Origin: JANXQG01 sp963719885
Lineage (GTDB): Bacteria; Planctomycetota; Planctomycetia; Pirellulales; Thermoguttaceae
DNA length: 64,000 bases
Assembly (NCBI GenBank): GCA_963719885.1
Contig: CAVRDP010000005.1
Span: 91,474 to 155,473 of the forward strand
Reading direction: 5' to 3'
Part shown: one piece after another, positions 8,124 through 17,042 of the stretch
How the letters are laid out: each line of letters opens with the position of its first letter
Numbering within the stretch: position 1 is the first letter of the stretch
The notes under the pieces: generated by a model
The model's input: the letters and a program-made list of their open reading frames with translations, nothing else
Database searches by the model: none
Told to the model about the DNA's origin: nothing
Made by a program: the position numbers and the translations under genes

Positions 8124-10316
8124 CTAGCGGCCACCCGCCAAGATTCGGAACAGGTTGTTGTTCTGATCGGTCCAGACGGGAATCCTAAAATCATCGTGCT
8201 GCTGGGGCGGCGGCGGGACGTTGGGGATCGCATCCAGGAAGGATTGCCGTCCGCTGACCACGACCCAATCGCCGCGGAGGCGGAATCTACCGGCGTCTTC
8301 CGTCGTGTGCACCCGCCGCCAACCGAGATGGGCGTCCTCGGCCAGGGCCCGCACTACGGGAAAAAGATAAAGATACGTGTTCGTGGCGTGGACCGCAATC
8401 ACGTTATCGTCGGCGACGTGGCGGCGATAGATGTCCATGGCTTCGCGGGTCAACAAATGCACGGGGACGGAATCGCCGCTGAAGGCGTCCAACACCAGCA
8501 GGTCGAATCTCTGCGGATCCTGCCGCTGGAGCGAAAGGCGGGCATCGCCCATGATCACCTCGATCGCCGCCCCCCGGTCTCGAGCGTCACTGAGATAGCT
8601 GAAGAACTTTTCGGCCATTTCACGGACCACGGGATTGATCTCGTAAAAAGTGAAGTGGTCGCCTGCTCGGGCGTAGCAGGCCAGGGTGCCCGCGCCTAGG
8701 CCGGCAACGCCGACACGGAGCGGCTTGTGCGGCTTCTGGAGTTCAAGCATCGTCCGCCCGATGCCGCTTTCGTACGTGTAGTAATTCAGCGGCAGGCGAC
8801 GCTTGTCCGGCGCCACGAATTGCTGACCGTGCAGGATCGTGCCGTGCTTGATGAGGATGCGGTGCAAGTCGGGCCGATCGCAATCGAATTCCCACACGGA
8901 AACCACGCCGTAGAAATTCCGCTGCCGGCCGACAAGCCGCGGATCGGCCGCGGCCTGCGGGCGGAGGTCGCCTTGCCAGAACAGCAGCGGAAAGAATCCG
9001 CCCACGGCAAAGCCGCACGAGAGCAGCGCGGCCGTCCGCCGCGGGCCGGTCTTCGGCACGGCAAGGAACAAGACCACAGTTGCCAAGGTGTATGCGATTA
9101 GCATGCCGATGTTCCATTCCAGGAACGTCTTGAACAAGTGCGGCGCAGCCAGGCTCACGACCGCGCCGCCCAACGCCCCACCGGCCGATAGCATCAGGTA
9201 GAATTCCGTCAGATGCCGCGGGTCGGGCCGCAATCGCACAAGCTCGCCGTGGCAGACCATGCAGATGCAAAACATCGTGCCGAAGTGCAGGACCAGTTGA
9301 TGGGCGTAGGTTAACAACATGCCTTCGTGCCGATACGATTCGGTAAGCCAGTCGAGCATCTTGTCGGTTCCCATTACCGCCGCGATGCCGATGACCGCCA
9401 GGGAAGCCCATAACGGCCGCACGTACCACCGCGGGTGGTCGAAGCAGATAATGAACGTCAACAAGTACAACGACAAGGGCACGACCCACAGAAACGGCAC
9501 CACGGCCACGTCCTGGCAGACATGGTTCGTCGTCGCCAAGAGGACCAGCGACGCCCAGGCCGGCAGCAGCAGCCAGAGCACCCGTTGGAACCAGCGCGGT
9601 ACCACCGTACTCGTCACCACAATCGAAGCCCGAAGCGCTAGCGAGGTATGGATTTGCACATCCTCGCTTGCGCTTCGGGCTTCAATCACGCCCGACCGTG
9701 TGCGGTATAATCGCCGAACGGCCGCTCCGCAGACAGCGGTCAGTACGGCATACGCGGGAAAGGCCCAGGACCAGAGCCTCGACTGCGTCGCCAGATCGAA
9801 GGCCGGCTCGAAGACCAGCGGATAGCTCAGTAAGGCCAGCAGCGAACCGAAATTCGAAAGCGAGTAAAGGCGATAGGGCGCGCGGCCGGGGAAACTTCGG
9901 CTGAACCAGGCCTGGAGCAAGGGACTCGTGGTCGAGAGCACGAAGTACGGCAAGCCCACCGTCGCCGTCAGGAGCAAGAGGATGCGGGCCGTGGGAGCGG
10001 AGCTGTCGATCGGCTTCCACGACGTGCTCGGCGCAATGGGCAGCACGGTCATCGCCGCAAGCAAGAGCAGACCTTGGACGATGGCCTGGCCTCGCGGCGC
10101 AAGGCGGCTGACCAGCAGGTGACTGTAGGCATAACCGCCAAAGAGCACGACCTGAAAGAACAACATGCAGGTCGTCCAGACCGCCGGCGCCCCGCCGAAC
10201 CAAGGCAGAATGAACTTGCTGATCAGCGGCTGAATTTGAAACAGCAAGAACGCCCCCAGCAGCGTTGCCCCGGCAAACAGCCAGGCGGTCCAGGCGGGGG
10301 CGGTTTTCTCATTCAT
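8124..10316 (-). CDS. Membrane protein fused to spermidine-synthase-like domain
   Basis: A 730-residue protein. Roughly residues 10-450 hold about a dozen hydrophobic helices (starts MNEKTAPAWTAWLFAGATLL; motif LLFQIQPLISKFILPWFGG is typical of the family). The C-terminal part is a Rossmann fold like polyamine aminopropyltransferases: VGVAGLGAGTLACYAR, FYEINPVV and LLVLDAFSGDSVP. Such fused proteins are common in planctomycetes and their substrate is not established. The ATG overlaps the murA stop by 8 bases, so the two are co-transcribed. A palindromic element (9625-9683) inserts EARSASE..SLALRAS in frame between two membrane helices near residues 212-230. Confidence 0.85.
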   Translation of the reverse strand: MNEKTAPAWTAWLFAGATLLGAFLLFQIQPLISKFILPWFGGAPAVWTTCMLFFQVVLFGGYAYSHLLVSRLAPRGQAIVQGLLLLAAMTVLPIAPSTSWKPIDSSAPTARILLLLTATVGLPYFVLSTTSPLLQAWFSRSFPGRAPYRLYSLSNFGSLLALLSYPLVFEPAFDLATQSRLWSWAFPAYAVLTAVCGAAVRRLYRTRSGVIEARSASEDVQIHTSLALRASIVVTSTVVPRWFQRVLWLLLPAWASLVLLATTNHVCQDVAVVPFLWVVPLSLYLLTFIICFDHPRWYVRPLWASLAVIGIAAVMGTDKMLDWLTESYRHEGMLLTYAHQLVLHFGTMFCICMVCHGELVRLRPDPRHLTEFYLMLSAGGALGGAVVSLAAPHLFKTFLEWNIGMLIAYTLATVVLFLAVPKTGPRRTAALLSCGFAVGGFFPLLFWQGDLRPQAAADPRLVGRQRNFYGVVSVWEFDCDRPDLHRILIKHGTILHGQQFVAPDKRRLPLNYYTYESGIGRTMLELQKPHKPLRVGVAGLGAGTLACYARAGDHFTFYEINPVVREMAEKFFSYLSDARDRGAAIEVIMGDARLSLQRQDPQRFDLLVLDAFSGDSVPVHLLTREAMDIYRRHVADDNVIAVHATNTYLYLFPVVRALAEDAHLGWRRVHTTEDAGRFRLRGDWVVVSGRQSFLDAIPNVPPPPQQHDDFRIPVWTDQNNNLFRILAGGR
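9625..9683. repeat. Palindromic element inserted in frame in a membrane protein gene
   Basis: The arms 9625-9646 and 9662-9683 (GAAGCCCGAAGCGC-T/A-AGCGAGG) pair over 22 bases with one mismatch. On the coding strand it reads EARSASEDVQIHTSLALRAS, which interrupts the otherwise hydrophobic membrane region without breaking the frame. Confidence 0.75.
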
Positions 10317-11589
10317 GATTGATCTTCCGCGACGACACTCGCTCGACGCGAGCGCCAAGCTGCGCCAGCTTGAGGTCCAGCCGCTCGTAGCCGCGCTCGA
10401 GATGGTGGGCCGCATGGATGACGGTAGTCCCTCGTGCCGCAAGGGCAGCCAGAATCAAGGCGGCGCTGGCCCGCAGATCGGATGCCGCCACCTCGGCCGC
10501 TTGATAACGGCAGTTCCCGGCAATCCGCACACCGCCGGGCACGCATTGCAAGTCGGCACCCAACCGCTTGAGTTCGGCTACGTGTCCCCAACGCATGGGG
10601 AACACGTGGTCCTTTACGAAACTAGGGCCGGCCGCCATCGCCATGAATGCCGTCCAGTGTGCTTGAAGATCGGTCGGCAGGCCCGGATACGGTTCGGCGG
10701 CCACGCTCACGGGAAGCGGCCGCACATCGGCCCGCACGGTCACGCTTTGCGGCTGAATATCGATTGAAATTCCGCTCGCCTCCAGCTTGGCTAGCAAGGT
10801 TTGCAAGTGATCGGGCAACAACCCCACGACGCTCACCGCGCCTCCCGTAATGGCCGCGGCGAGCATCAGCGTTGCGGCTTCGATGCGATCGGGAATGATG
10901 CGGTAGCAACCCCCGCCGAGCCGCTCCACCCCTTCGATTTCGATGACCGGCGTGCCCAGCCCGCCAATCCGCGCTCCCAGCAAGTTCAACATCCGGCCGA
11001 GGTCGACGATCTCCGGCTCGCGCGCCGCGCCGCGGATGACCGTGCGTCCGCGGGCGAGCACGGCGGCACAAAGGACATTTGCCGTGCCCGTTACCGTGGG
11101 ACCGCGGGGACCACAGAGGTCGATCGCGGCCCCGCGAAGCCGTCGGGCCGTGGCCACGATGTAACCGCGATCAAGCCGCACCTCGGCGCCCAAGGCGGCC
11201 AGCCCGTGGAGATGCAGATCGACGGGCCGGTCGCCGATATCGCAGCCGCCTGGGAGCGGCACCACCGCGGAGCCCCGCCGGGCCAGGAGCGGCCCAAGCA
11301 CGCAGAATCCGGCCCGCATCCGCCGCAGCAGCGCGTACCGTGCCCGCACCACGCGGCTATCGACGGGAGTCAGCACCAAGTGGTCGCCGTGGCGGACGAC
11401 GTCCACGCCCAGTTGGCGAAGCAGCCGCCCCATCGTGCGAACATCGGTCAAACGGGGAACGCCGATCAGTTCCACGGGCGCGTCGGCGAGGATCGCCGCG
11501 GCCATCATCGGCAGTGCGGCGTTCTTCGCCCCGCTGACCCAGACCGTGCCGTGCAACGGCACACCGCCCGTGATGATTAGTTCCACCAT
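10309..11589 (-). CDS. murA: UDP-N-acetylglucosamine 1-carboxyvinyltransferase
   Basis: A 426-residue EPSP-synthase-fold enzyme that transfers enolpyruvate from PEP to UDP-GlcNAc, the first committed step of peptidoglycan synthesis. SGAKNAALPMMAA at the N-terminus, MRAGFCVLGPLLARRG and PLPGGCDIGDRPVDLH match MurA; Cys116 in GGCDIG is the PEP-binding, fosfomycin-reactive cysteine. Intact and of the usual length. It matters that a planctomycete carries murA, since these bacteria were once said to lack peptidoglycan. It leads a two-gene operon with the downstream spermidine-synthase-like gene. Confidence 0.95.
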   Translation of the reverse strand: MVELIITGGVPLHGTVWVSGAKNAALPMMAAAILADAPVELIGVPRLTDVRTMGRLLRQLGVDVVRHGDHLVLTPVDSRVVRARYALLRRMRAGFCVLGPLLARRGSAVVPLPGGCDIGDRPVDLHLHGLAALGAEVRLDRGYIVATARRLRGAAIDLCGPRGPTVTGTANVLCAAVLARGRTVIRGAAREPEIVDLGRMLNLLGARIGGLGTPVIEIEGVERLGGGCYRIIPDRIEAATLMLAAAITGGAVSVVGLLPDHLQTLLAKLEASGISIDIQPQSVTVRADVRPLPVSVAAEPYPGLPTDLQAHWTAFMAMAAGPSFVKDHVFPMRWGHVAELKRLGADLQCVPGGVRIAGNCRYQAAEVAASDLRASAALILAALAARGTTVIHAAHHLERGYERLDLKLAQLGARVERVSSRKINHE

Positions 11590-11711
11590 GCTTTCTTCGC
11601 CTGCACAACGCGGCAGAAGTAGGGTGGGCCGAGCCTAGGCAGGTTCCACCGTCTTCCGTTTTGAACTTAACTCCAATCGAGGAACCTGCGGATTTCCTCT
11701 TCCTGTTGACG

Positions 11712-12540
11712 TCATCCCATCGGTTTCGGCCATGTTGGCTCGCCGGAGAGGACCGATTGGCTTACCTTAATGCCCTTCAACTCGTATTTTTCGAGCAAGT
11801 CTCTTACCGCAGGAGCAAACCACGCCCCGGCTTTGGGCGAGACGTACACTTCTTCAATTAGCTGCTTAAGGTCGCAGGAGAACTGCTTGACGGGCGGTCG
11901 CGCATTAGGGTTGAACACTGAATCGGCGTCCTTGTTGTAGTAGATATGTTCGGCTTCCGCGTCGTGCCAGATTACCCTGACCTCCTTTTCGTGAATGAAT
12001 GGCTCACGCTTCGTCATACAAGTAAGGAGCATGGATAAACCAGCGGACGGCTTCGAGGGCTTCGTGTATCGCACCTTGCCAATAAGGAACTCCTGAGATG
12101 CTTTCCGAAGCGAATAGATCAGGCTTTGGTAAGTCGTGCGGATTGCCAACCCCTCGTTGTCGCTCATGTAGAGCTTCCACATAGCATCTGATTCGATGTC
12201 GCTAAGATGCCAGCAACTTGCATAATAGAATTTGCGCAGTTGCTCTCCCTGCTCGTATCGATCTAAGTCGAACTCCTTTTGGCTCTGTGCAAAGAACCCG
12301 TGGTATTCATCCTCCGGTAAAGGGGCCATGAATCCCTCCCATTTGTCCTCGAACTTGTCCACGCGGATCAAAGGGATGCGCCTTGCTTGCCATCATCTCA
12401 ACTAGCTTAGGTAAATCCATATACCGCCAGAGGGCGGCATTCCAGTCAGGTGTTTCGAGACCATTTTGGGTTGCTCGAACGCGATGTCCAGAGATTAGCC
12501 TATTGGCCTCTTTCCGTTGTTTGGTCGTTACGACGGCCAT
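11712..12540 (-). pseudogene. DUF2971 protein, split by a frameshift
   Basis: Two frames together make one DUF2971-like protein. The first (from the ATG at 12540) ends with ALWRYMDLPKLVEMMASKAH; the second continues IRVDKFEDKWEGFMAP and runs through YASCWHLSDIESDAMWKLY and EKEVRVIWHD to the stop at 11712. DUF2971 proteins usually read (L/W)(Y/W)RY(M/T).(L/W)..(F/L)..(I/M)...........(R/A)D.F.D..EG, which matches the joined product. The break lies in a run of three C (minus strand, 12373-12375), where two C would keep the frame. The family has no settled function but often sits near defence genes. It may be a real mutation or a sequencing indel. Confidence 0.75.
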
Positions 12541-12755
12541 GAATACCTCAGCCCCTGTTGGAGCAAGTGATAGGAATTTTGACGGCCTGTGCCTCGGCGG
12601 CGCCGCAAATTTGGGCGGCGGTCCGGGTATCCTTTATTTCTTCGCTTTTGCGGCGTGCCATTCATTTTTGTCCGTTGTGAGGCCGGCGTCTTCAAGGGCT
12701 GGTTCGCGCCGATGTTTCCTGACAATTTTTCCGCGTTCGGGTTGGCCAATGGTGC

Positions 12756-12922
12756 TTATTCCATCGCCTCTCTCGCTATCCAGCCTTCCTGATTCTCAAT
12801 TTCGTTGTAACGACCATTCCATTCCACCATCTCCTCCGGGGGATTCTCGTTCGTCAGCGCCAAGACCTTCTTCAGCTCGTTTCGCAACACCTCTTTCCGT
12901 TGCTTGAAGAATTCCATAAAGT
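12756..12922 (-). pseudogene. 3' end of the DUF262/DUF1524 gene, separated by the IS
   Basis: The frame MEFFKQRKEVLRNELKKVLA and on to EGWIAREAME (stop at 12756) is the missing C-terminus of the gene at 14348-16113. If the IS and one copy of the 5-bp duplication are removed, the junction reads LEFKDF then MEFFKQRKEV, a typical charged helical tail of this family (F..(F/Y)...R...L...(L/M)). An internal ATG at 12917 lets it look like an independent 53-residue gene, but the target duplication argues for a split gene. Confidence 0.75.
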
Positions 12923-13006
12923 GAGGTGGACCCCGTTCTTTGTACCAGAGAACGGGCTGTATCTGTAAAGGGTTAAAGAGGCTGTTTGGGCCGTCTTTTC
13001 TTTGCC

Positions 13007-13034
13007 TTCGCCGCCCCCCCGGGGGGGCGGCGAA
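13007..13034. terminator. Perfect GC-rich palindrome inside the IS
   Basis: TTCGCCGCCCCCCC followed directly by its reverse complement (14-base arms, almost no loop), then AATTTTTT on the plus strand. It lies just after the transposase stop at 13106 and before the IS end, so it may shield the element from read-through. Confidence 0.5.
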
Positions 13035-13105
13035 ATTTTTTGCACTTTCGGGGGAGCCACCTCCGTCGCGTCATCGCCGCAATCGTACGTTGCGGACACT
13101 AATGT

Positions 13106-13972
13106 TCAGCGCGGAGCGTTCGTCCCACGCCTAGTGCTCCGCTTCGTTCGCTGCACCCCGTAAACCTCTGCCGGCGTGCGATTGTCCAAGCTCTGATGTC
13201 TGCGATCGTGGCAATAGAACTCGAAGTATTCACGTAGGCTCGTCTCTGCCTCCCAGACGTTCGCGTAGTCTTTCAAGTACACCTCCTCGTACTTCACCGT
13301 TCGCCACAAGCGTTCCACGAACACGTTGTCCAAAGCCCGACCGCGGCCATCCATGCTGATCGCCACACCGCGTGACTCCAGACAGCCCGTGAACGCCAGG
13401 CTGGTGAACTGCACTCCTTGATCCGTATTGAAAATCTCCGGCTCGCTTGTCACCAAGGCTTCCTCCAGGGCCGCGATGCAAAACGCTCCATCCAAGGTAT
13501 TCGACAACCGCCACGACAACACATACCGGCTATACCAATCGATAATTGCAGTCAGATATACATAACCTCCCTGCAACGGGATATACGTGATATCGGTGCT
13601 CCAGACGTGATTCGGCCGCTCGATCTCCACATTCCGCAGCAAATACGGGTAAATCTTGTGTTCTGCACACCGCAACGTCGTCCTGGGCTTCGGGTAAATC
13701 GCCTCCAGACCCATGACCCGCATCAGCCGTTGCACTCGCTTGCGATTCACGTCGAACTCATCGGCAATGCGACGGCTGCCGAAATACGGCCGCTTCAAGT
13801 ACAGCTCATCGATCCGTCGCATCAGCTTCAGGTTCACCGCCGTCTCGCCGGCCGGCTCGTAGTACCAACTCCCGCGGGCCAGGCCGAGCAGTTCGCACTG
13901 CCGTCGCAGACTCAACTCGCCATGCCCCGGCTCAACGCATGTCCGACGACTGTCAACTGAACTGGGCAGATT
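13106..13972 (-). CDS. IS3-family transposase OrfB (reached by frameshift)
   Basis: The integrase-like half of the transposase. The conserved HTH_21-like start (RRQCELLGLARGSWYYEP), then a DDE catalytic core: D in WSTDITYIP, D in FNTDQGVQFTS, and E in NVFVERLWRTVKYEEVY with the K/R seven residues later. The C-terminal HQSLDNRTPAEVYG motif is standard for IS3. OrfB has no strong start; a -1 slip in the A9 run at 13971-13979 fuses it to OrfA through LPSSVDSRRTCVEPGHGELS. About 270-290 residues in this part. No frameshift damage is seen. Confidence 0.92.
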   Translation of the reverse strand, partial: NLPSSVDSRRTCVEPGHGELSLRRQCELLGLARGSWYYEPAGETAVNLKLMRRIDELYLKRPYFGSRRIADEFDVNRKRVQRLMRVMGLEAIYPKPRTTLRCAEHKIYPYLLRNVEIERPNHVWSTDITYIPLQGGYVYLTAIIDWYSRYVLSWRLSNTLDGAFCIAALEEALVTSEPEIFNTDQGVQFTSLAFTGCLESRGVAISMDGRGRALDNVFVERLWRTVKYEEVYLKDYANVWEAETSLREYFEFYCHDRRHQSLDNRTPAEVYGVQRTKRSTRRGTNAPR

Positions 13973-14267
13973 TTTTTTTCAACCACTCGACCTCCATCTT
14001 CAGGCGACCGATCTGCTCAAAAAGCTCCTCTTGATTGTTCTCCTCGGCACGCTGCTTGCGACGCCGATCCTCGAACAAGTCCGCGGCGCCCTCTAAGAGC
14101 CGCTGCTTCCAGGTCGAGATCTGCGTGGCATGCACGCCAAACTGACCCGCTAACTCGCCAAGCGTCTTGTCACCTTTGCAAGCCGCTAATGCGACGCGTG
14201 CCTTGAATGCCGCGCCGCGCCCACTCGCCACCGCCGCTGTCCTTGCGACCTTCACCTTCCTGGCCAT
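13953..14267 (-). CDS. IS3-family transposase OrfA
   Basis: A 104-residue DNA-binding half starting MARKVKVARTAAVASGRGAA. It has the HTH_Tnp_1 pattern (FKARVALAACKGDKTLGELA then FGVHATQISTWKQRLLEGA) and a C-terminal coiled coil (EELFEQIGRLKMEVEWLKKK) used for multimerisation. The last codons cover nine A residues (minus strand, 13971-13979), the usual site of programmed -1 frameshifting into OrfB. The upstream ATG at 14285 is also in frame, but MARKVKV matches family starts better. Confidence 0.88.
   Translation of the reverse strand: MARKVKVARTAAVASGRGAAFKARVALAACKGDKTLGELAGQFGVHATQISTWKQRLLEGAADLFEDRRRKQRAEENNQEELFEQIGRLKMEVEWLKKKSAQFS
13971..13979 (-). other. A9 slippery site for -1 frameshifting
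   Basis: Nine consecutive A on the coding strand in the lysine codons after EVEWL. Zero frame ends at SAQFS; the -1 frame enters OrfB with no stop. This is the expected way to make the OrfAB transposase of IS3 elements. Confidence 0.75.
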
Positions 14268-14347
14268 TGTCCTGAACCTCCTCATCGGTTAAAATAAGAA
14301 CCAACTTCCAACATAAATGTACTGGTTCAAATTTTGGGGTCCAGCTC

Positions 14348-16113
14348 AAAGTCCTTGAACTCCAGACCAACGTTTGCCGGAAAATAGTTACTGCTGGCAA
14401 ATGCCGCGCGCTCAGATTCCGACATCGTTTCGAGCCACTTTTTCAAAGGTGTCGCATTTTTGCTTTCGTTCCGTCGGCCCTCCATCAGTTGAAGATTGGG
14501 GACGCCGTCGCGGCAATTAGTCCAGTCTTGCCAATGGTCCTGCGCTATTCCCATCTCTTGGAACTTCTCATTAGTGAAACCAGCCGCCGGATGAATATGA
14601 TCCTGATGGAACAGCACATCGTTGTAACGCAACTGCGGATAGAGAAGCGAGAGCACAAAAAACGATGACGGGCCTTTGGTGCTTTGCAAGAACCTCTCGA
14701 TGTCGGTCTCGGTGACCGCAAGGGACTTTTGCTGCGGCAGTTTGGTCTTTAGCAACTCCTCGAAGGAAAAACTGCGATTGCGGCCCCGGTAACTGATTCC
14801 ACCCGTTTCCGTCCTCACTTCTTCACGGAGAGAACTTCGCAACGTAGTGATCAACTGCTCCTGCGCCTGCCGTAGATCCCATTCAGAAGCGCATGAATCA
14901 AATACTTCCGGATTCCGTCCTTCGATTCGTTGCTGAGATCGCCGCCCTTGTAGATGTAGTAGGCAATTATGATCGTCGCATTCTGTGACGTGAGCAAGCT
15001 GCCGCTGAAACCGAATTCGACGAGTAAATCCACGGTCTCCTTCACCGCCTTTGCAATCTTCCGCCATTCATCACGGATTCTCTGCACGTTCTCGGCTTTG
15101 AACGACTTGACCTTATAGAGCACGGGCCCGTCGCTCAGAACCAAACAGCAGCGCATTAGATACTCGTTTGTGAAGGTAAACTTGTCACCCTTCTCGTTGA
15201 TCGTCTTTAGCAAGCCCTCGATTTGCTCGCGTCCATCGTCCCATGTCGCCACGATCGTGGAAAAAAGCAGATCGGTCTTGCTCAGGACCGTGCCTCCACT
15301 GTTCACCCGGACGAAGATTTTCAGGATGTCTTCGAGGTCATCCTTCGCGACCTCAAAGTAGTTGATCAGTTCATGTATCTGAATACATCTGTGGAATACG
15401 TCCAAGCCTCGCCTTATGAAGCGGTACTTCTGCGTAATCGCGGCCTTCTGCTCGCTGGTCCGGCATTGCTCTCGAAAGCGTTCAATAATCTGGTCAAACT
15501 CAGGTGCCTCGTTCCATTTGAGAACCTGCGCAACTTCCAACCAGAACATTGCTTCGTCTCCGGACGTTGTCCCGTCTTCCGCGGCCACCTTGCGAGTCAC
15601 GCTGGAACGAGCCACCTCTTCGGTCCAAAAACGAAACTCGAAGTTCCGATCTTCCAGTGTCGCAATGTTGTCATCCTTAATGGTGTAAGGGAGAGAAAGG
15701 ATGTTCAGATAAAGACGCGTTTTCTCGTAGGCATTCGGATTCTTGCTCCGCTTATAAGGAGTTTTTTCCGTATGGGTCCCCATGAGGCCGATATACAGCG
15801 AGCTCAGTCGTTGCTGACCGTCCAAGACGCCGATAACCTCCGGATGCAAGAATGCTCCAGTCTTGCGGTGATTGTAAGGATCTCTCTGGTCGTATTCCGT
15901 GAGAAACTCATAAAAAACATATTCATTCGCTCTATCGCGGTTCAGTCGCCAAAACAGAAATGTTCCAAACGGGTAGTTCCTCATTAAGGAATCGAACAAC
16001 AGTGCGATCTGATCCTTGCCCCAAACGAACTTCCGTTGGAGGGCCGGAAGATAGATTTTCTTCTGCTCGATGTCAGTGATCACCTGTTTAATGGTAATTT
16101 TCTTGTAGCTCAT
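14348..16113 (-). pseudogene. DUF262/DUF1524 (GmrSD-like) restriction-type protein, frameshifted and IS-split
   Basis: The N-terminal part (ATG at 16113) is a DUF262 domain: LPALQRKFVWGKDQ near residue 22 and the ParB-like DGQQR motif at 98-102 (GVLDGQQRLSSLYIG). The reading frame breaks near 14870, where one extra base would join NGIYG to QAQEQLITTLRSS. The second frame has QLRYNDVLFHQDHIHPAA, the DHI-x-P metal-binding core of an HNH/DUF1524 nuclease. The same order is found in SspE, BrxU and fused GmrSD type IV enzymes that attack modified or phage DNA. The IS3 element then cuts the tail, whose end lies at 12756-12922. Two independent lesions argue for a dead gene, unless the frameshift is a sequencing error. 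Confidence 0.85.
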
Positions 16114-16164
16114 ACGCGTCTTGTCCTCCGGTTAGCAATTCCCGAATCATGCATCATGGGGTGA

Positions 16165-16320
16165 GTCTACTCCCCCGTCCCCAATGTCAATGGCCCTGAT
16201 TACCTCTTTACGCCGGAACGACTCGCCCACATCGACCGGGCCGCTGCTCAAATCGGTGCCGGGCAGGGTATTCCAATGGAGCAAGTGCGAGACCACTTCC
16301 GGCAGAAGCACAAAATATGA
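16165..16320 (+). pseudogene. Possible antitoxin C-terminal remnant
   Basis: A start-less frame reads FTPERLAHIDRAAAQIGAG and GIPMEQVRDHFRQKHKI before a stop at 16320. This resembles the C-terminal helices of small antitoxins (ERL..ID.A...I..G.G.(P/T)...V...(F/L)). There is no start codon and no toxin gene next to it. Presented as a fragment only. Confidence 0.35.
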
Positions 16321-16348
16321 GCGCTGAGCACCCGTCCGGGCTTTGCCT

Positions 16349-16669
16349 CTACATGACTTCGATCGCGTAAGTCGTCATCCAAATATCGAGTTGTTTGAAT
16401 CTGACCTTCAGGCGACTCTTGAAATCGAGGAGGAACTGGCGGCTCTCGGGAACGTCAGGAACGTCGACGAATACGCGAATCAGGTCGTCGCGGAACAAGT
16501 TGTCCTCGTGACGCCACAAGCCGCGGATGGTTTGGGTTTCGGACGAGACTGCGCCGAAACGCTCCTCAAGCTCAAGCAGCGTGTCGGCAATCAACTCGTC
16601 CGGGACTCGCCGGCCGTCGTTAAACCGTTGCGGCAGAAGAATTTCGAATCGCCGAAATGAGTCGCTCAT
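16349..16669 (-). CDS. Small conserved protein of unknown function
   Basis: A 106-residue protein starting MSDSFRRFEILLPQRFNDGR. The start at 16669 is preferred to the upstream ATG (16687) because FRRFEILLP is the natural beta-strand beginning. It is rich in acidic and hydrophobic strands (RVFVDVPDVPESRQFLLDFK, then KQLDIWMTTYAIEVM at the end). No known catalytic motif. Its start lies inside the end of the upstream gene (50-base overlap), so the two are translationally linked and probably act together. I do not recognise the family by name. Confidence 0.75.
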   Translation of the reverse strand: MSDSFRRFEILLPQRFNDGRRVPDELIADTLLELEERFGAVSSETQTIRGLWRHEDNLFRDDLIRVFVDVPDVPESRQFLLDFKSRLKVRFKQLDIWMTTYAIEVM

Positions 16670-16841
16670 AGGTAGCCGGCCCCTCAACGGAAAAAGTTAC
16701 GCCCTCGGTCGCCAGATGGGCCAACGCCGCTTCGGGGACTGCCATTTCCCCGCTGGCCCAACTCTTGAACGAGAAACGGCCGGCTAAGAACCCCAAAGCC
16801 CGGCGCTTCGATTCAGCATCAGAAAAGCGGATGAGAATCAT
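16620..16841 (-). CDS. Small conserved protein overlapping the next gene
   Basis: A 73-residue protein starting MILIRFSDAESKRRALGFLA. It has a predicted alpha/beta pattern (RFSFKSWASGEMAVPEAAL, then LATEGVTFSVEGPATYERL). The last 50 bases are shared in another frame with the gene starting at 16669, a strong sign of coupling. An alternative start 21 bases upstream (16862) is possible. Function unknown. Confidence 0.72.
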   Translation of the reverse strand: MILIRFSDAESKRRALGFLAGRFSFKSWASGEMAVPEAALAHLATEGVTFSVEGPATYERLISAIRNSSAATV

Positions 16842-17042
16842 GTTTGAAAAGCTCCTCTGCAATTATCTTGCCCCGACTGTCAATTTAATTGTAGTGTCCG
16901 GTTCAGTCAAGAACAAGGGAATTCTTCTTAACTCTCTTAACTCTTAAGCACAAGAGCGCATGGTATAATTGGATCTCTGCTACAGGCCAGCGTGGGCCAA
17001 TCTCAATCGCGAGCGGTAAAGTCTGGGACTGGAACAAGAAAA

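Larger units (their letters stand above)
12923..14347 (-). mobile_element. IS3-family insertion sequence
   Basis: A 1425-bp element. The inverted ends read GAGGTGGACCCC (left) and GAGCTGGACCCC (right, complement), with further similarity through ACCAG at positions 22-26. Flanks are AAAGT at 12918-12922 and 14348-14352, a 5-bp target duplication. It carries two overlapping frames (orfA and orfB) joined by an A9 slippery run. Both frames are intact, so the copy may be active. Confidence 0.9.

Noticed and set aside
10801..11580. 259-codon plus-strand frame opposite murA
   Set aside because: Antisense shadow, His/Arg/Gly-rich.
12528..12749. Small minus-strand frame between the DUF2971 and DUF262 genes, starting at TTG
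   Set aside because: Arg-rich, overlaps the start of the DUF2971 gene, and a competing frame (LEDAGLTTDKNEWHAAKAKK) is equally plausible; neither can be supported.
16165..16320. A toxin-antitoxin module
   Set aside because: Only an antitoxin-like C-terminal fragment is present; no toxin frame is next to it. Kept only as a low-confidence remnant.
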